A stretch of DNA of 64,000 nucleotides, from contig NZ_OY762269.1 in NCBI RefSeq assembly GCF_963665245.1, positions 682,001-746,000 on the forward strand, given 5' to 3'. The translations under genes and the position numbers were made by a program. How positions within the stretch are numbered: the stretch's first letter is position 1; each line of letters starts with the position of its first letter. Source of the DNA: an uncultured Paludibaculum sp. (GTDB lineage Bacteria; Acidobacteriota; Terriglobia; Bryobacterales; Bryobacteraceae). Below the pieces are notes generated by a model. That model made no database searches and had not been told where the DNA came from. It saw nothing but the letters and a program-made list of their open reading frames with translations. Of the stretch, positions 52,262 to 60,851 are shown in pieces.

Positions 52262-53527
52262 GTGAAGCGTTCCGCGAACGACGAAACTCTCCGGTGTTCT
52301 TTTTGCCACAAAAGCCAGGACGTAGTTGGGAAGCTGATATCCTCTCCCAGCGACTACCCCCGGGCCTACATCTGCGACGAGTGCATCGCTGTTTGCAATT
52401 CCATCCTGGAAGATGACCGTCCCGAAAAGCCCTACGGCGCGCCGCACAAGCTCCCTAAGCCATTGGAACTGAAGGAGTATCTTGACGCTTACGTGATCGG
52501 GCAGGAAGCGGTCAAGAAGAAATTGGCGGTAGCGGTCTACAACCACTACAAGCGGATTCAGATGAACCGCCAGCGCGTGGGCGAGGTGGAACTGGCCAAG
52601 TCCAACATCCTGCTCATCGGTCCCACGGGCACGGGCAAGACCTTGCTGGCGCAGACCTTGGCCCGCATTCTGGACGTCCCGTTCGCCATTGTCGATGCGA
52701 CGACGCTGACGGAAGCCGGGTATGTGGGCGAAGATGTCGAGAATATCATCTTGAGGCTGCTGCAGAACTCCGATTGGGATGTGCAGCGCTGTCAGACCGG
52801 CATCATCTACATTGACGAGATTGACAAGATCTCCCGCAAGGACGAAAACCCCTCCATCACCCGTGACGTATCGGGTGAAGGTGTCCAGCAGGCACTTCTA
52901 AAAATACTGGAAGGCACGGTCGCCAATGTCCCCCCGCAGGGCGGACGCAAGCATCCTCACCAGGAGTTCACGCCGGTCGACACCACCAACATCCTGTTCA
53001 TCTGTGGTGGAGCGTTTGTCGGCCTGGAAAAGATTATCTCCCGCCGCACTGGCAAGAAAACGCTGGGGTTCAAGGGCGAAGAGGAGAAGGTGGATCCGCG
53101 CCGCGCGGGTATGCAGCGGGACATGACGCTGCTGGAGCAGCTTCAGCCCGAAGACCTGATTCGTTATGGCTTCATTCCGGAGTTCATCGGCCGCATGCCA
53201 GTGGCCGGCGTCCTCGAAGATCTGGACCGCGGCGCTCTGGTGCAGATCCTCACACGGCCGAAGAACGCGATCATCAAGCAGTACCAGAAACTGTTTGAAT
53301 TCGAAAATGTTAGACTGAAGTTCAGCGACGACGCAATGGAGGCGATTGCAGAGCTCGCCCTCCAGCGTAAGGTCGGGGCCCGGGGCCTCAGGATGATTCT
53401 TGAGGAACTGATGCTCGACCTGATGTACTATCTCCCCTCTTATAAGAAAGTTCGCGAGTTCATGGTGACCAAGGAGATGGTACTTTCGCAGAAGATCAAC
53501 TGGGCGCTGCTCGAAAAGGCGGGTTGA
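52262..53527 (+). CDS. clpX: ATP-dependent Clp protease ATP-binding subunit ClpX
   Basis: A 421-residue AAA+ unfoldase that feeds substrates to ClpP. The N-terminal zinc domain has LRCSFCHKSQ and YICDECIAVCN. Walker A is GPTGTGKTLLAQ, Walker B IIYIDEIDKI, and the pore loop GYVGEDVENI. The start is GTG at 52262 with AGGAG about 9 bases upstream. No clpP lies beside it in this window. It opens the run clpX-lon-engB-rho. Confidence 0.98.
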   Translation: MKRSANDETLRCSFCHKSQDVVGKLISSPSDYPRAYICDECIAVCNSILEDDRPEKPYGAPHKLPKPLELKEYLDAYVIGQEAVKKKLAVAVYNHYKRIQMNRQRVGEVELAKSNILLIGPTGTGKTLLAQTLARILDVPFAIVDATTLTEAGYVGEDVENIILRLLQNSDWDVQRCQTGIIYIDEIDKISRKDENPSITRDVSGEGVQQALLKILEGTVANVPPQGGRKHPHQEFTPVDTTNILFICGGAFVGLEKIISRRTGKKTLGFKGEEEKVDPRRAGMQRDMTLLEQLQPEDLIRYGFIPEFIGRMPVAGVLEDLDRGALVQILTRPKNAIIKQYQKLFEFENVRLKFSDDAMEAIAELALQRKVGARGLRMILEELMLDLMYYLPSYKKVREFMVTKEMVLSQKINWALLEKAG

Positions 53528-53575
53528 TCCTAGGACCGCAGGGTATTTGCGTACCCCACAATGTAGGCGGGGTAG

Positions 53576-53594
53576 TCCGGCGCATCGCGCCGGA
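53576..53594. promoter_or_regulatory. Perfect palindrome upstream of lon
   Basis: TCCGGCGC-ATC-GCGCCGGA is an 8-bp stem with a 3-base centre, located 42 bases before the lon ATG and close upstream of TATTAT (53601-53606), a possible -10 box. It could be an operator for a stress regulator or a transcript-end hairpin for clpX. No U-run follows. Confidence 0.45.
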
Positions 53595-53635
53595 ACTCGC
53601 TATTATCTAACCAGACATTCCCCCCCGACATTACG

Positions 53636-56119
53636 ATGAGCACAGCTAAAGAGAAGTCTGACAACCGGCGCTACCCGATGATGCCTATCCGGGACGTCGT
53701 CATCTTCCCGCATATGATGACGCCGTTCGTGGTGGGCAGAGAGTCGAGCGTGCGAGCGCTCGAGGATGCCCTGGCCGGTGAGAAGAAGATTTTCCTGGCA
53801 ACCCAACACGATGCAAGCGTGGATGAGCCGCGAGCCGAGGACATCTACCAGGTTGGAACGGTTGCCAACATCGTCCAGTCCGTCCGCATGCCCGACGGCA
53901 ACATCAAGGTGCTGGTCGAGGGTGTGGAGCGCGCGAAGATTCTGGCCGTGATCGAGGAAGACGGATTCTTCCGGGCCACCGTGCGCGGCTTCCCCGCCAA
54001 AGTCGAGCCCGGCCCCGTGCTGGAAGCCCTGACCGCCCGGGTTACTTCACTGTTCGAGCAATACGTCAAACTGAGCCAGAACGTAAACTACGAGACCATG
54101 ATCGCCGCCATCCGGGTGGATGATCCGGGCAAGCTGGCCGATACCGTGGGCGCCAATCTGCAGTTGACAATTGAGGAAAAGCAGGAACTGCTGGAGATCT
54201 TCGATCCTGTCGACCGGTTGACGCGTGTGGCCGATATGCTCGACATCGAGATCGAGAAGTTGAACGTCGACCGCACGATTCAGGGCCGTGTGAAGCGCCA
54301 GATGGAGAAGGCTCAAAAAGAGTATTACCTCAACGAGAAGATCAAGGCGATCCAGAAGGAGTTGGGCCGCGGCGAGAAGTCCGAGTTCGACGAACTGCGC
54401 AAGAAGATCGATTCCGCTGGCATGACGGGCGATGCCAAGGAGAAGGCCATGGCCGAACTCCGCCGCCTGGAACAGATGCCGCCCATGTCCGCCGAGTCCA
54501 CGGTTTCGCGCAACTACCTCGACTGGATGCTGGCCGTGCCGTGGAAGAAGAAGTCGAAGGAGATCCGCGACCTCCGCTTTGCCGAGGACGTGTTGAACTC
54601 CGACCACTACGGTCTGGAGAAGATCAAGGAACGCATCCTGGAGTTCCTGGCCGTTCGCCGGCTGGTGAAGAATCCGAAGGGTTCGATTCTTTGCTTCGTT
54701 GGACCGCCCGGCGTGGGCAAGACCTCGCTGGGCATGTCGGTCGCCAAGGCGACCGGCCGTAACTTCGTCCGGCTTTCCCTGGGCGGCGTGCGGGACGAAG
54801 CTGAAGTGCGTGGCCACCGCCGCACCTATATCGGCGCCCTGCCTGGCCAGATTCTGCAGATGATGAAGAAGGCCGGGACGCGTAACCCGGTTTTCATGCT
54901 CGACGAGATCGACAAGATGTCCACCGATTTCCGCGGCGACCCATCGGCGGCGCTGCTGGAGGTGCTGGACCCCGAGCAGAACTTCATGTTCCAGGATCAC
55001 TACCTGGACGTCGAATATGATTTGAGCGAAGTGTTCTTCATCGCTACGGCGAACGTGATGCACACGATCCCGCCGGCCTTGCAGGACCGCATGGAAGTGA
55101 TCCGTCTTTCCGGCTATACCGAGATCGAAAAGATGGAGATCGCGCGCCGCTTCCTGGTGCCGAAACAGATGAAGGCGACCGGCATGGAGGCCGACAACGT
55201 CGCGTTTGAGGATTCCGGCCTGCTCTCATTGGTACAGGGGTACACGCGCGAGGCGGGTGTCCGCAATCTGGAGCGCGAAATCGGGAACGTGTGCCGTAAG
55301 ATCGCACGTCAGATTGTTGTGGCGCAGTCGGCGGCGGAAGCGAAGGCTGAGGCTGAGGGCGGTCAGAAGACTTCCAGCGACGCGGTTGTGGCTCCGACGA
55401 GTGTCTATCCCAAGGTTCAGGTGGACGCCGCCAAGGTCGGTGAGTTGTTGGGACCGGCCCGCTACCGGGACCTGACGACGGAGAAGAAGCCGGAAGTCGG
55501 GATTGCTACCGGTCTTGCCTGGACGGAAGTCGGCGGTCAGGTCCTGACGACGGAAGCGAGCATTATGGAAGGCCGCGGCCGGTTGATGATCACCGGCAAG
55601 TTGGGCGACGTAATGCAGGAATCGGCGCAGGCCGCGATGAGTTTTGTCCGGTCCCGGGCCAGTATGCTGGGCCTACCCAGAGACTTCTATCGTCATCTGG
55701 ACATTCACATTCACGTGCCGGAAGGCGCCATCCCCAAGGATGGGCCATCGGCCGGGATTACGATCGCGACCACGGTCGCCTCGGCATTGACGAAGTTTCC
55801 GGTGCGGGGCGATGTGGCCATGACCGGAGAGATCACGCTGCGCGGGCGGGTTCTGCCCATCGGCGGTGTCAAGGAGAAGTTGATGGCGGCTCACCGCCAC
55901 GGCATTTTCGAGGCGCTGCTTCCGCGCGATAATGAGAAGGACCTTGCGGACGTTCCCGAGAACATCCGGAAAGAGATGAAGATCCACCTCGTCGATTGGA
56001 TGGATGAGGTGTTGAGAATCGCTCTGGCCGGAGATCTTGACTCTCTCGCTTCGCAGACCCCGGTACACCCTCTTGAGGTTGTGCCTGAACTGCCGGCGGA
56101 AGAGAACCGGGCCCACTAG
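53636..56119 (+). CDS. lon: Lon protease
   Basis: A 827-residue ATP-dependent serine protease. The N-terminal substrate-binding domain (about 1-210) is followed by a coiled region, the AAA+ domain with GPPGVGKTSLGMSVA, and the C-terminal proteolytic domain with PKDGPSAGITIATTVASAL (catalytic Ser) and GGVKEKLMAAHRHG (Lys). It degrades damaged and regulatory proteins. The family-typical linker here contains a short Ala/Glu-rich insert (AAEAKAEAEGGQK). It follows clpX after 108 bases. Confidence 0.98.
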   Translation: MSTAKEKSDNRRYPMMPIRDVVIFPHMMTPFVVGRESSVRALEDALAGEKKIFLATQHDASVDEPRAEDIYQVGTVANIVQSVRMPDGNIKVLVEGVERAKILAVIEEDGFFRATVRGFPAKVEPGPVLEALTARVTSLFEQYVKLSQNVNYETMIAAIRVDDPGKLADTVGANLQLTIEEKQELLEIFDPVDRLTRVADMLDIEIEKLNVDRTIQGRVKRQMEKAQKEYYLNEKIKAIQKELGRGEKSEFDELRKKIDSAGMTGDAKEKAMAELRRLEQMPPMSAESTVSRNYLDWMLAVPWKKKSKEIRDLRFAEDVLNSDHYGLEKIKERILEFLAVRRLVKNPKGSILCFVGPPGVGKTSLGMSVAKATGRNFVRLSLGGVRDEAEVRGHRRTYIGALPGQILQMMKKAGTRNPVFMLDEIDKMSTDFRGDPSAALLEVLDPEQNFMFQDHYLDVEYDLSEVFFIATANVMHTIPPALQDRMEVIRLSGYTEIEKMEIARRFLVPKQMKATGMEADNVAFEDSGLLSLVQGYTREAGVRNLEREIGNVCRKIARQIVVAQSAAEAKAEAEGGQKTSSDAVVAPTSVYPKVQVDAAKVGELLGPARYRDLTTEKKPEVGIATGLAWTEVGGQVLTTEASIMEGRGRLMITGKLGDVMQESAQAAMSFVRSRASMLGLPRDFYRHLDIHIHVPEGAIPKDGPSAGITIATTVASALTKFPVRGDVAMTGEITLRGRVLPIGGVKEKLMAAHRHGIFEALLPRDNEKDLADVPENIRKEMKIHLVDWMDEVLRIALAGDLDSLASQTPVHPLEVVPELPAEENRAH

Positions 56120-56158
56120 GCTTGCGTCCGACAGGAAGAGAATTGAAATAAGCCGGCC

Positions 56159-56731
56159 GTGGTAACACCCGCGGAGTTTCTCCTAAGCGCGACGAATGCC
56201 GGGCACTTCCCCCCTGAGGGGATGCCGGAAGTGGCGTTTCTGGGGCGAAGCAACGTCGGCAAGTCCACGCTGCTCAACCGCTTGCTGGGCCAGAAACTGG
56301 CGTTTACGTCCAGTACGCCCGGGCGGACGCAGGCCGTAAATTTCTTCCGGGTGGAGGATCGGCTGCTTTTTGTCGATCTACCGGGATATGGGTACGCAAA
56401 AGCCCCGAAGAGTGTCTCGCGGGCCTGGCAGGCGGTAGTGGACGAGTACCTCCTGCAGCGCGAAAAATTGGCGCTGTGTTGTGTCCTGGTGGACTCGCGG
56501 CGCGGCTGGATGGACACGGATCTCCAGCTCAAGGAGTGGCTGGACTTCCACCAGCGGCCTTACGTTGTGGTGGCAACGAAGGTGGACAAGCTCAATCAGA
56601 AAGAGAAGAATGCGAGCCAGAAGGCGATCCGGCAGCACTACCCTGACGGAGAACTCATCTGGTTCTCGGGCCTTTCCGGCCAAGGAGTAAAAGAGATTTG
56701 GCAAACGATCTGGAAAAGAACGGCACGGTAA
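56159..56731 (+). CDS. engB: GTP-binding protein EngB (YsxC), ribosome assembly
   Basis: A 190-residue small GTPase that helps 50S ribosome maturation. GTPase motifs are visible: GRSNVGKST (G1), FVDLPGYG (G3), VATKVDK (G4). The start is GTG at 56159, 39 bases after lon. Its C-terminus overlaps the beginning of rho by 34 bases. Confidence 0.96.
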   Translation: MVTPAEFLLSATNAGHFPPEGMPEVAFLGRSNVGKSTLLNRLLGQKLAFTSSTPGRTQAVNFFRVEDRLLFVDLPGYGYAKAPKSVSRAWQAVVDEYLLQREKLALCCVLVDSRRGWMDTDLQLKEWLDFHQRPYVVVATKVDKLNQKEKNASQKAIRQHYPDGELIWFSGLSGQGVKEIWQTIWKRTAR

Positions 56732-58311
56732 TCCCCGAGGCTGTGCCTGCAAACACGACGCCGGAAACCAAGCCGACCGAGACCCCCTCCAAGGAACCCC
56801 AACAGTCCCGCAGGAAAACGGAGCCGCGGGCAAAAGGCGAAAACGGGGAGTCGAAGATCAAGTCCGACAACGGTGCAGAAAAGCCCAAAGTGGAGCCGCC
56901 CGTGAAACAGGAAGAACCAAAAGCCGCGGCGCCGGTCGCCGCTCCGAACATCCCACCGGTCGCTGCCCCGCCGGCAGTCGCCACGCCCGCGCCGGCAGAA
57001 GGCGCACTGCCGCCGCTCACCGCGGAGGAGCGCCGTCAGGGCGCACTTAACAAGCGAGGCAACCTCGATCTGGGCGAATTGAAGGAGATGTCCATCTCAC
57101 GGCTGAACCAGATCGCACGCGATCTGGACATCAGCGGTGTGGCGGGCATGCGCAAGCAGGAGTTGATCTTCAAGATCCTCCAGGCGCAGGCCGAAAAAGC
57201 CGGCCTCATCTTCTCCGAAGGCGTCATCGAATGCCTGCCCGACGGTTTCGGCTTCCTGCGCGCGCCGGAGTACAATTATCTACCCGGCCCGGACGACGTC
57301 TACGTCTCCCCGTCGCAGATCCGCCGCTTCGACCTGCGGACCGGCGATACGGTGAGCGGCCAGATCCGTCCCCCCAAGGAAGGCGAGCGGTACTTCGCCC
57401 TCATCAAGGTCGACGCGATCAACTTCGAACCGCCAGAGCAGTCGCGCAACAAGATCTTCTTCGACAACCTGACGCCGCTCTATCCGCAGGAGCGCATCAA
57501 ACTCGAAACCGTGAAGGACGGCTTCACCGGTCGCGTCATGGATATGCTGACGCCCATCGGCAAGGGCCAGCGCGGCCTCATCGTCGCTCCGCCGCGTACC
57601 GGCAAGACGATGCTGCTGCAGTCCATCGCTCACTCCATCACGGCCAACCACCCGGAGGTCGTCCTCATCGTTCTGCTCATCGATGAACGGCCTGAGGAAG
57701 TCACCGACATGCAGCGCTCGGTGAAGGGCGAAGTCATCAGCTCCACCTTCGACGAGCCCGCCCAGCGCCACGTCCAGGTCGCTGAGATGGTCATCGAAAA
57801 GGCCAAGCGCCTTGTCGAGCACAAGCGCGATGTCGTCATCCTGCTCGACTCCATCACGCGTCTCGCGCGCGCCTACAACACAGTTGTTCCGCCCAGTGGG
57901 AAAGTGCTCTCGGGCGGTGTCGATTCCAATGCACTGCAGCGCCCCAAGCGTTTCTTCGGCGCGGCGCGCAACATCGAGGAAGGCGGCTCGCTCACCATCA
58001 TGGCGACAGCGCTGATTGATACCGGCAGCCGCATGGACGACGTGATCTTCGAAGAGTTCAAAGGCACGGGCAACATGGAAATCCACCTCGACCGGAAGCT
58101 GGTGGACAAGCGTATCTTCCCGGCCATCGACATCAACAAGAGCGGCACGCGCAAGGATGAACTGCTCATCCCGCGTGATGAACTCAACCGCATCTGGGTG
58201 TTGCGCAAGGTGCTCGCTCCTCTGTCGCCAGTGGAGAGCATCGAACTGCTGCTGGACAAGCTGGCCAAGACGCGCTCGAACTCGGAGTTCCTGGCGTCCA
58301 TGAGCGCCTGA
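56698..58311 (+). CDS. rho: Transcription termination factor Rho with long N-terminal extension
   Basis: A 537-residue hexameric RNA helicase that terminates transcription. The first about 110 residues are a charged Pro/Lys/Ala-rich extension (EKPKVEPPVKQEEPK, AAPNIPPVAAPPAVATPAPA). Then come the Rho N-terminal domain (LKEMSISRLNQIARDLDI), the RNA-binding cold-shock domain (GFGFLRAPEYNYLPGPDDVYVS) and the ATPase with APPRTGKTMLLQ and VVILLDSITRLARAYN. The start is TTG at 56698 inside engB, with AAGGAG about 10 bases upstream; a later start would shorten only the disordered extension. Confidence 0.96.
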   Translation: MANDLEKNGTVIPEAVPANTTPETKPTETPSKEPQQSRRKTEPRAKGENGESKIKSDNGAEKPKVEPPVKQEEPKAAAPVAAPNIPPVAAPPAVATPAPAEGALPPLTAEERRQGALNKRGNLDLGELKEMSISRLNQIARDLDISGVAGMRKQELIFKILQAQAEKAGLIFSEGVIECLPDGFGFLRAPEYNYLPGPDDVYVSPSQIRRFDLRTGDTVSGQIRPPKEGERYFALIKVDAINFEPPEQSRNKIFFDNLTPLYPQERIKLETVKDGFTGRVMDMLTPIGKGQRGLIVAPPRTGKTMLLQSIAHSITANHPEVVLIVLLIDERPEEVTDMQRSVKGEVISSTFDEPAQRHVQVAEMVIEKAKRLVEHKRDVVILLDSITRLARAYNTVVPPSGKVLSGGVDSNALQRPKRFFGAARNIEEGGSLTIMATALIDTGSRMDDVIFEEFKGTGNMEIHLDRKLVDKRIFPAIDINKSGTRKDELLIPRDELNRIWVLRKVLAPLSPVESIELLLDKLAKTRSNSEFLASMSA

Positions 58312-58337
58312 CACGCTCGCGCTGGATCTACTCACTC

Positions 58338-58389
58338 GGGCGGAGGCCCGGTTCCTTCCGTGAACCGTGCCTCCGCCCTTCGTGTTTTC
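58338..58389 (+). terminator. Intrinsic terminator after rho
   Basis: GGGCGGAGGC (58338-58347) and GCCTCCGCCC (58369-58378) form a perfect 10-bp stem. The intervening bases fold further (CCGGTTC / GAACC), making one long hairpin, followed by TTCGTGTTTTC. It closes the clpX-lon-engB-rho unit. Confidence 0.82.
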
Positions 58390-58418
58390 ATCCGCTGTGG
58401 TTAGAATCAGAGAGACGC

Positions 58419-59189
58419 ATGGCCCGCATTACGCTTGTTCATTGGAATGCCGACGAAGCTGCCGCCCGGCTGCGGCAACTGGAGGCCGCGGGACACCAGG
58501 CCGTCCACTGGGCGCCCTCTTCCGGCGACGACATCAAGCGCCTTCCCGCGGCCGACCTCGTTGTCATCGACCTCTCTCGTATCCCTTCGCGCGGCCGCGA
58601 CGTCGGCACGTTCCTGCGCCGCGGCAAGGCCACGCGCTCCATTCCTCTGCTGTTCCTTGATGGCGATCCGGAAAAGGTAGAACGCGTCCGCGCCGTGCTG
58701 CCCGATGCGGCCTACGGTGCCTGGACGCAGGCCGGCTCCGTCGTGAAGCGGGTGCTGAAGGCGGCCATGCCAGCGAAGCTGGCCGTGCCGGATGCCATGG
58801 CCGGCTACTCCGGCACGCCGCTGGTGAAGAAGCTCATCATTCGCGAGAACGACGTCGTGGCGCTGATCGACGCGCCCGGCGGCATGGACGAGAAGATCGC
58901 GCCGCTGCCCCCGAATGTCCGTGTGATGACAGAATGGGGCCGCCCGGCCGACGTCATTCTGCTGTTCTGCCGCTCGCGGCTTGACCTCGAAACCCAGTTC
59001 ACGCATGCCTCCAACGCCCTTGGCAAAAAGGGCCGGCTGTGGCTGGCCTGGCCGAAGAAGACCTCCGGCCTGCAGTCCGACCTGACTGAGCCGTTTGTCC
59101 GGGAGTACGGCCTGGCGCAGGGATTCGTCGACTACAAAATCTGTGCCATCGACGCGACCTGGTCCGGCCTCTGCTTTGCGCGCCGGTAG
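58419..59189 (+). CDS. DUF3052-like protein with receiver-like N-terminal half
   Basis: A 256-residue protein. The N-terminal half (about 1-110) has a flavodoxin/receiver-like alternating pattern (ADLVVIDLSRIPSRGRDV, SIPLLFLDGDPEKVE). The C-terminal half (from about 125) matches DUF3052: GYSGTPLVKKL, RLWLAWPKKTSG, DLTEPFVREYGL and CAIDATWSGLCFARR. The function of DUF3052 is unknown. It starts 30 bases after the rho terminator and precedes the Gfo/Idh-like gene by 9 bases. Confidence 0.78.
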   Translation: MARITLVHWNADEAAARLRQLEAAGHQAVHWAPSSGDDIKRLPAADLVVIDLSRIPSRGRDVGTFLRRGKATRSIPLLFLDGDPEKVERVRAVLPDAAYGAWTQAGSVVKRVLKAAMPAKLAVPDAMAGYSGTPLVKKLIIRENDVVALIDAPGGMDEKIAPLPPNVRVMTEWGRPADVILLFCRSRLDLETQFTHASNALGKKGRLWLAWPKKTSGLQSDLTEPFVREYGLAQGFVDYKICAIDATWSGLCFARR

Positions 59190-59198
59190 AAACGTACA

Positions 59199-60140
59199 AT
59201 GACCCCTATGAGGGTTTTCCTGTTTCTATTGGCCGCGACGGCGTTGCCCGCGGCCGACCTGCGTTTGGGCATCATCGGCACCGACACCTCCCATGCTGTC
59301 GCTTTCACCGCCCTGCTGAACGATCCCGCCAACAAGAACCACCTTCCGGGGGCGCGTGTGGTCGCCGCCTACAAGGGGGGCAGCACGGACATCAAGGAGA
59401 GCTCCAGCCGGGTCGACAAGTACGCCGAGGAGTTGAGCACGAAGTACGGCGTGGAGCTGGCACCCGACATTCCCACGCTGCTCACGAAGGTCGACGCCAT
59501 CCTGCTCGAAAGCGTCGACGGGCGCAAGCACCTCGAGCAGTTCCGCCAGATTGCCAAGTCCGGCAAGCCCGTCTTCATCGACAAGCCGCTCGCTTCCTCG
59601 CTGGCCGATGCCCGGGAGATCGCCAGGCTGGCGGACGAGAATCACGTGAAGTGGTTCTCCGCTTCCGTTCTCCGTTTCAGCGACGTCCTGCCCACCTTGA
59701 AGCTCGAAGGGCTGAATGGCGTTTATGCCTGGGGGCCCGGTCCGCTGGAGGAGCACCATCAGCTCAGTCTCTCGTGGTATGGCGTGCACACCGTCGAGAC
59801 ACTCTACACCATGATGGGCCGGGGCTGTGACGAGGTCACGTTCACTGGCTCCGACGAGGCCGACGTTGTAACCGGCAAGTGGAAGGATGGCCGCATCGGA
59901 ACCATCCGGGTGATCCGCCCATATTCCGCTTTCGGTGTCACGGCCTTCTCGGCCAAGGCCATCAAGACCAACGAGAAGGACCTTTACACCGGGTATCAGA
60001 ACCTGGTGAAGGAGATCATTCAGTTCTTCCAGACCGGCAAGGCGCCCATCGACGCCCAGGAGACCCTGGAGATGTTTGAGTTCATGGATGCCGCTCAGCG
60101 CAGCAAGGCCGCCGGGGGTGCGCCGACCAAACTTCGCTAA
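59199..60140 (+). CDS. Exported Gfo/Idh/MocA-like oxidoreductase
   Basis: A 313-residue protein with a signal-like N-terminus (MRVFLFLLAATALPAADL) followed by a Rossmann start LGIIGTDTSHAVAFTALL, typical of NAD(P)-binding Gfo/Idh/MocA enzymes. KPVFIDKPLASSLADAREI carries the conserved EKP-like Lys-Pro region. The C-terminal part has the alpha/beta domain of the family. A periplasmic Gfo/Idh protein is plausible in this group; the substrate is unknown. ATG 59199 or 59208 are both possible. Confidence 0.82.
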   Translation: MTPMRVFLFLLAATALPAADLRLGIIGTDTSHAVAFTALLNDPANKNHLPGARVVAAYKGGSTDIKESSSRVDKYAEELSTKYGVELAPDIPTLLTKVDAILLESVDGRKHLEQFRQIAKSGKPVFIDKPLASSLADAREIARLADENHVKWFSASVLRFSDVLPTLKLEGLNGVYAWGPGPLEEHHQLSLSWYGVHTVETLYTMMGRGCDEVTFTGSDEADVVTGKWKDGRIGTIRVIRPYSAFGVTAFSAKAIKTNEKDLYTGYQNLVKEIIQFFQTGKAPIDAQETLEMFEFMDAAQRSKAAGGAPTKLR

Positions 60141-60154
60141 GCGGTCCAACGGCT

Positions 60155-60844
60155 ATGCGCACCGACTTTGTCCTTTTCGGACCCGCGCACTTCGCGATCA
60201 TGGCGGTGATCCCCTGTGTCGCCGCTCTGCTCGTGTGGCTCGTCCGGGGCAACGCCGTGGCCGCCCGCCGCGTCCGGCTGGCTTTCGGTTCGTTCCTGCT
60301 GGTGAATGAGCTGGTCTGGTACGGCTACAAGCTGTCCATGGAAGGCGTCCGATTTCCCGAGGGGCTGCCGTTACAGCTCTGCGATCTCTCCCTCTGGCTC
60401 ACTGTGATTACCTTGCTGGCCCTTCGGCCGTGGACCTTCGAGCCCGGATTTTTTGTGGGCATTGCGGGCGCCAGCATGGCCGTCGTGACGCCCGAACTCT
60501 GGGCGCCCGCCTGGTCGTACCCGACGGCCTATTTCTTTGTGGCGCATGGCGGAATCATTGCGGCCATGCTGTTTCTGGTGTGGTCCGGCCAGGCACGGCC
60601 GGGGCCGCATGCCATGTGGCGCGGATTCCTTGTGCTCAACGCCTGGGCGGCCTTCGTCGGCACGTTCAACGCCATTTTCCACACCAACTACATGTTCCTC
60701 TGCCACAAGCCCGTCAGTGCGTCCGCCCTGGATGCCATGGGCCCTTGGCCCTGGTATCTCCTTGGTGGGGAGGTGGCGGCTCTGGTGCTCTTCGGGTTGC
60801 TGTCGCTGCCATTCCGCAAGCCTGGTCCCCCCGCCGGGGCTTGA
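60155..60844 (+). CDS. YwaF-like (TIGR02206) integral membrane protein
   Basis: A 229-residue membrane protein with about seven hydrophobic segments. The conserved core LPLQLCDLSLWLTVITLL (near residues 72-90) and FVAHGGIIAAM match the TIGR02206/YwaF family of unknown function. It starts 14 bases after the Gfo/Idh-like gene and is probably cotranscribed. It is convergent with the BNR gene, with 7 bases between the stops. Confidence 0.87.
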   Translation: MRTDFVLFGPAHFAIMAVIPCVAALLVWLVRGNAVAARRVRLAFGSFLLVNELVWYGYKLSMEGVRFPEGLPLQLCDLSLWLTVITLLALRPWTFEPGFFVGIAGASMAVVTPELWAPAWSYPTAYFFVAHGGIIAAMLFLVWSGQARPGPHAMWRGFLVLNAWAAFVGTFNAIFHTNYMFLCHKPVSASALDAMGPWPWYLLGGEVAALVLFGLLSLPFRKPGPPAGA

Positions 60845-60851
60845 CAGGCCG

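Noticed and set aside
54047..55063. A 338-codon minus-strand frame
   Set aside because: It is antisense to lon and has no recognisable domain.
57280..58335. A 351-codon minus-strand frame
   Set aside because: It is antisense to rho and shows Asp/Glu/His-rich shadow composition.
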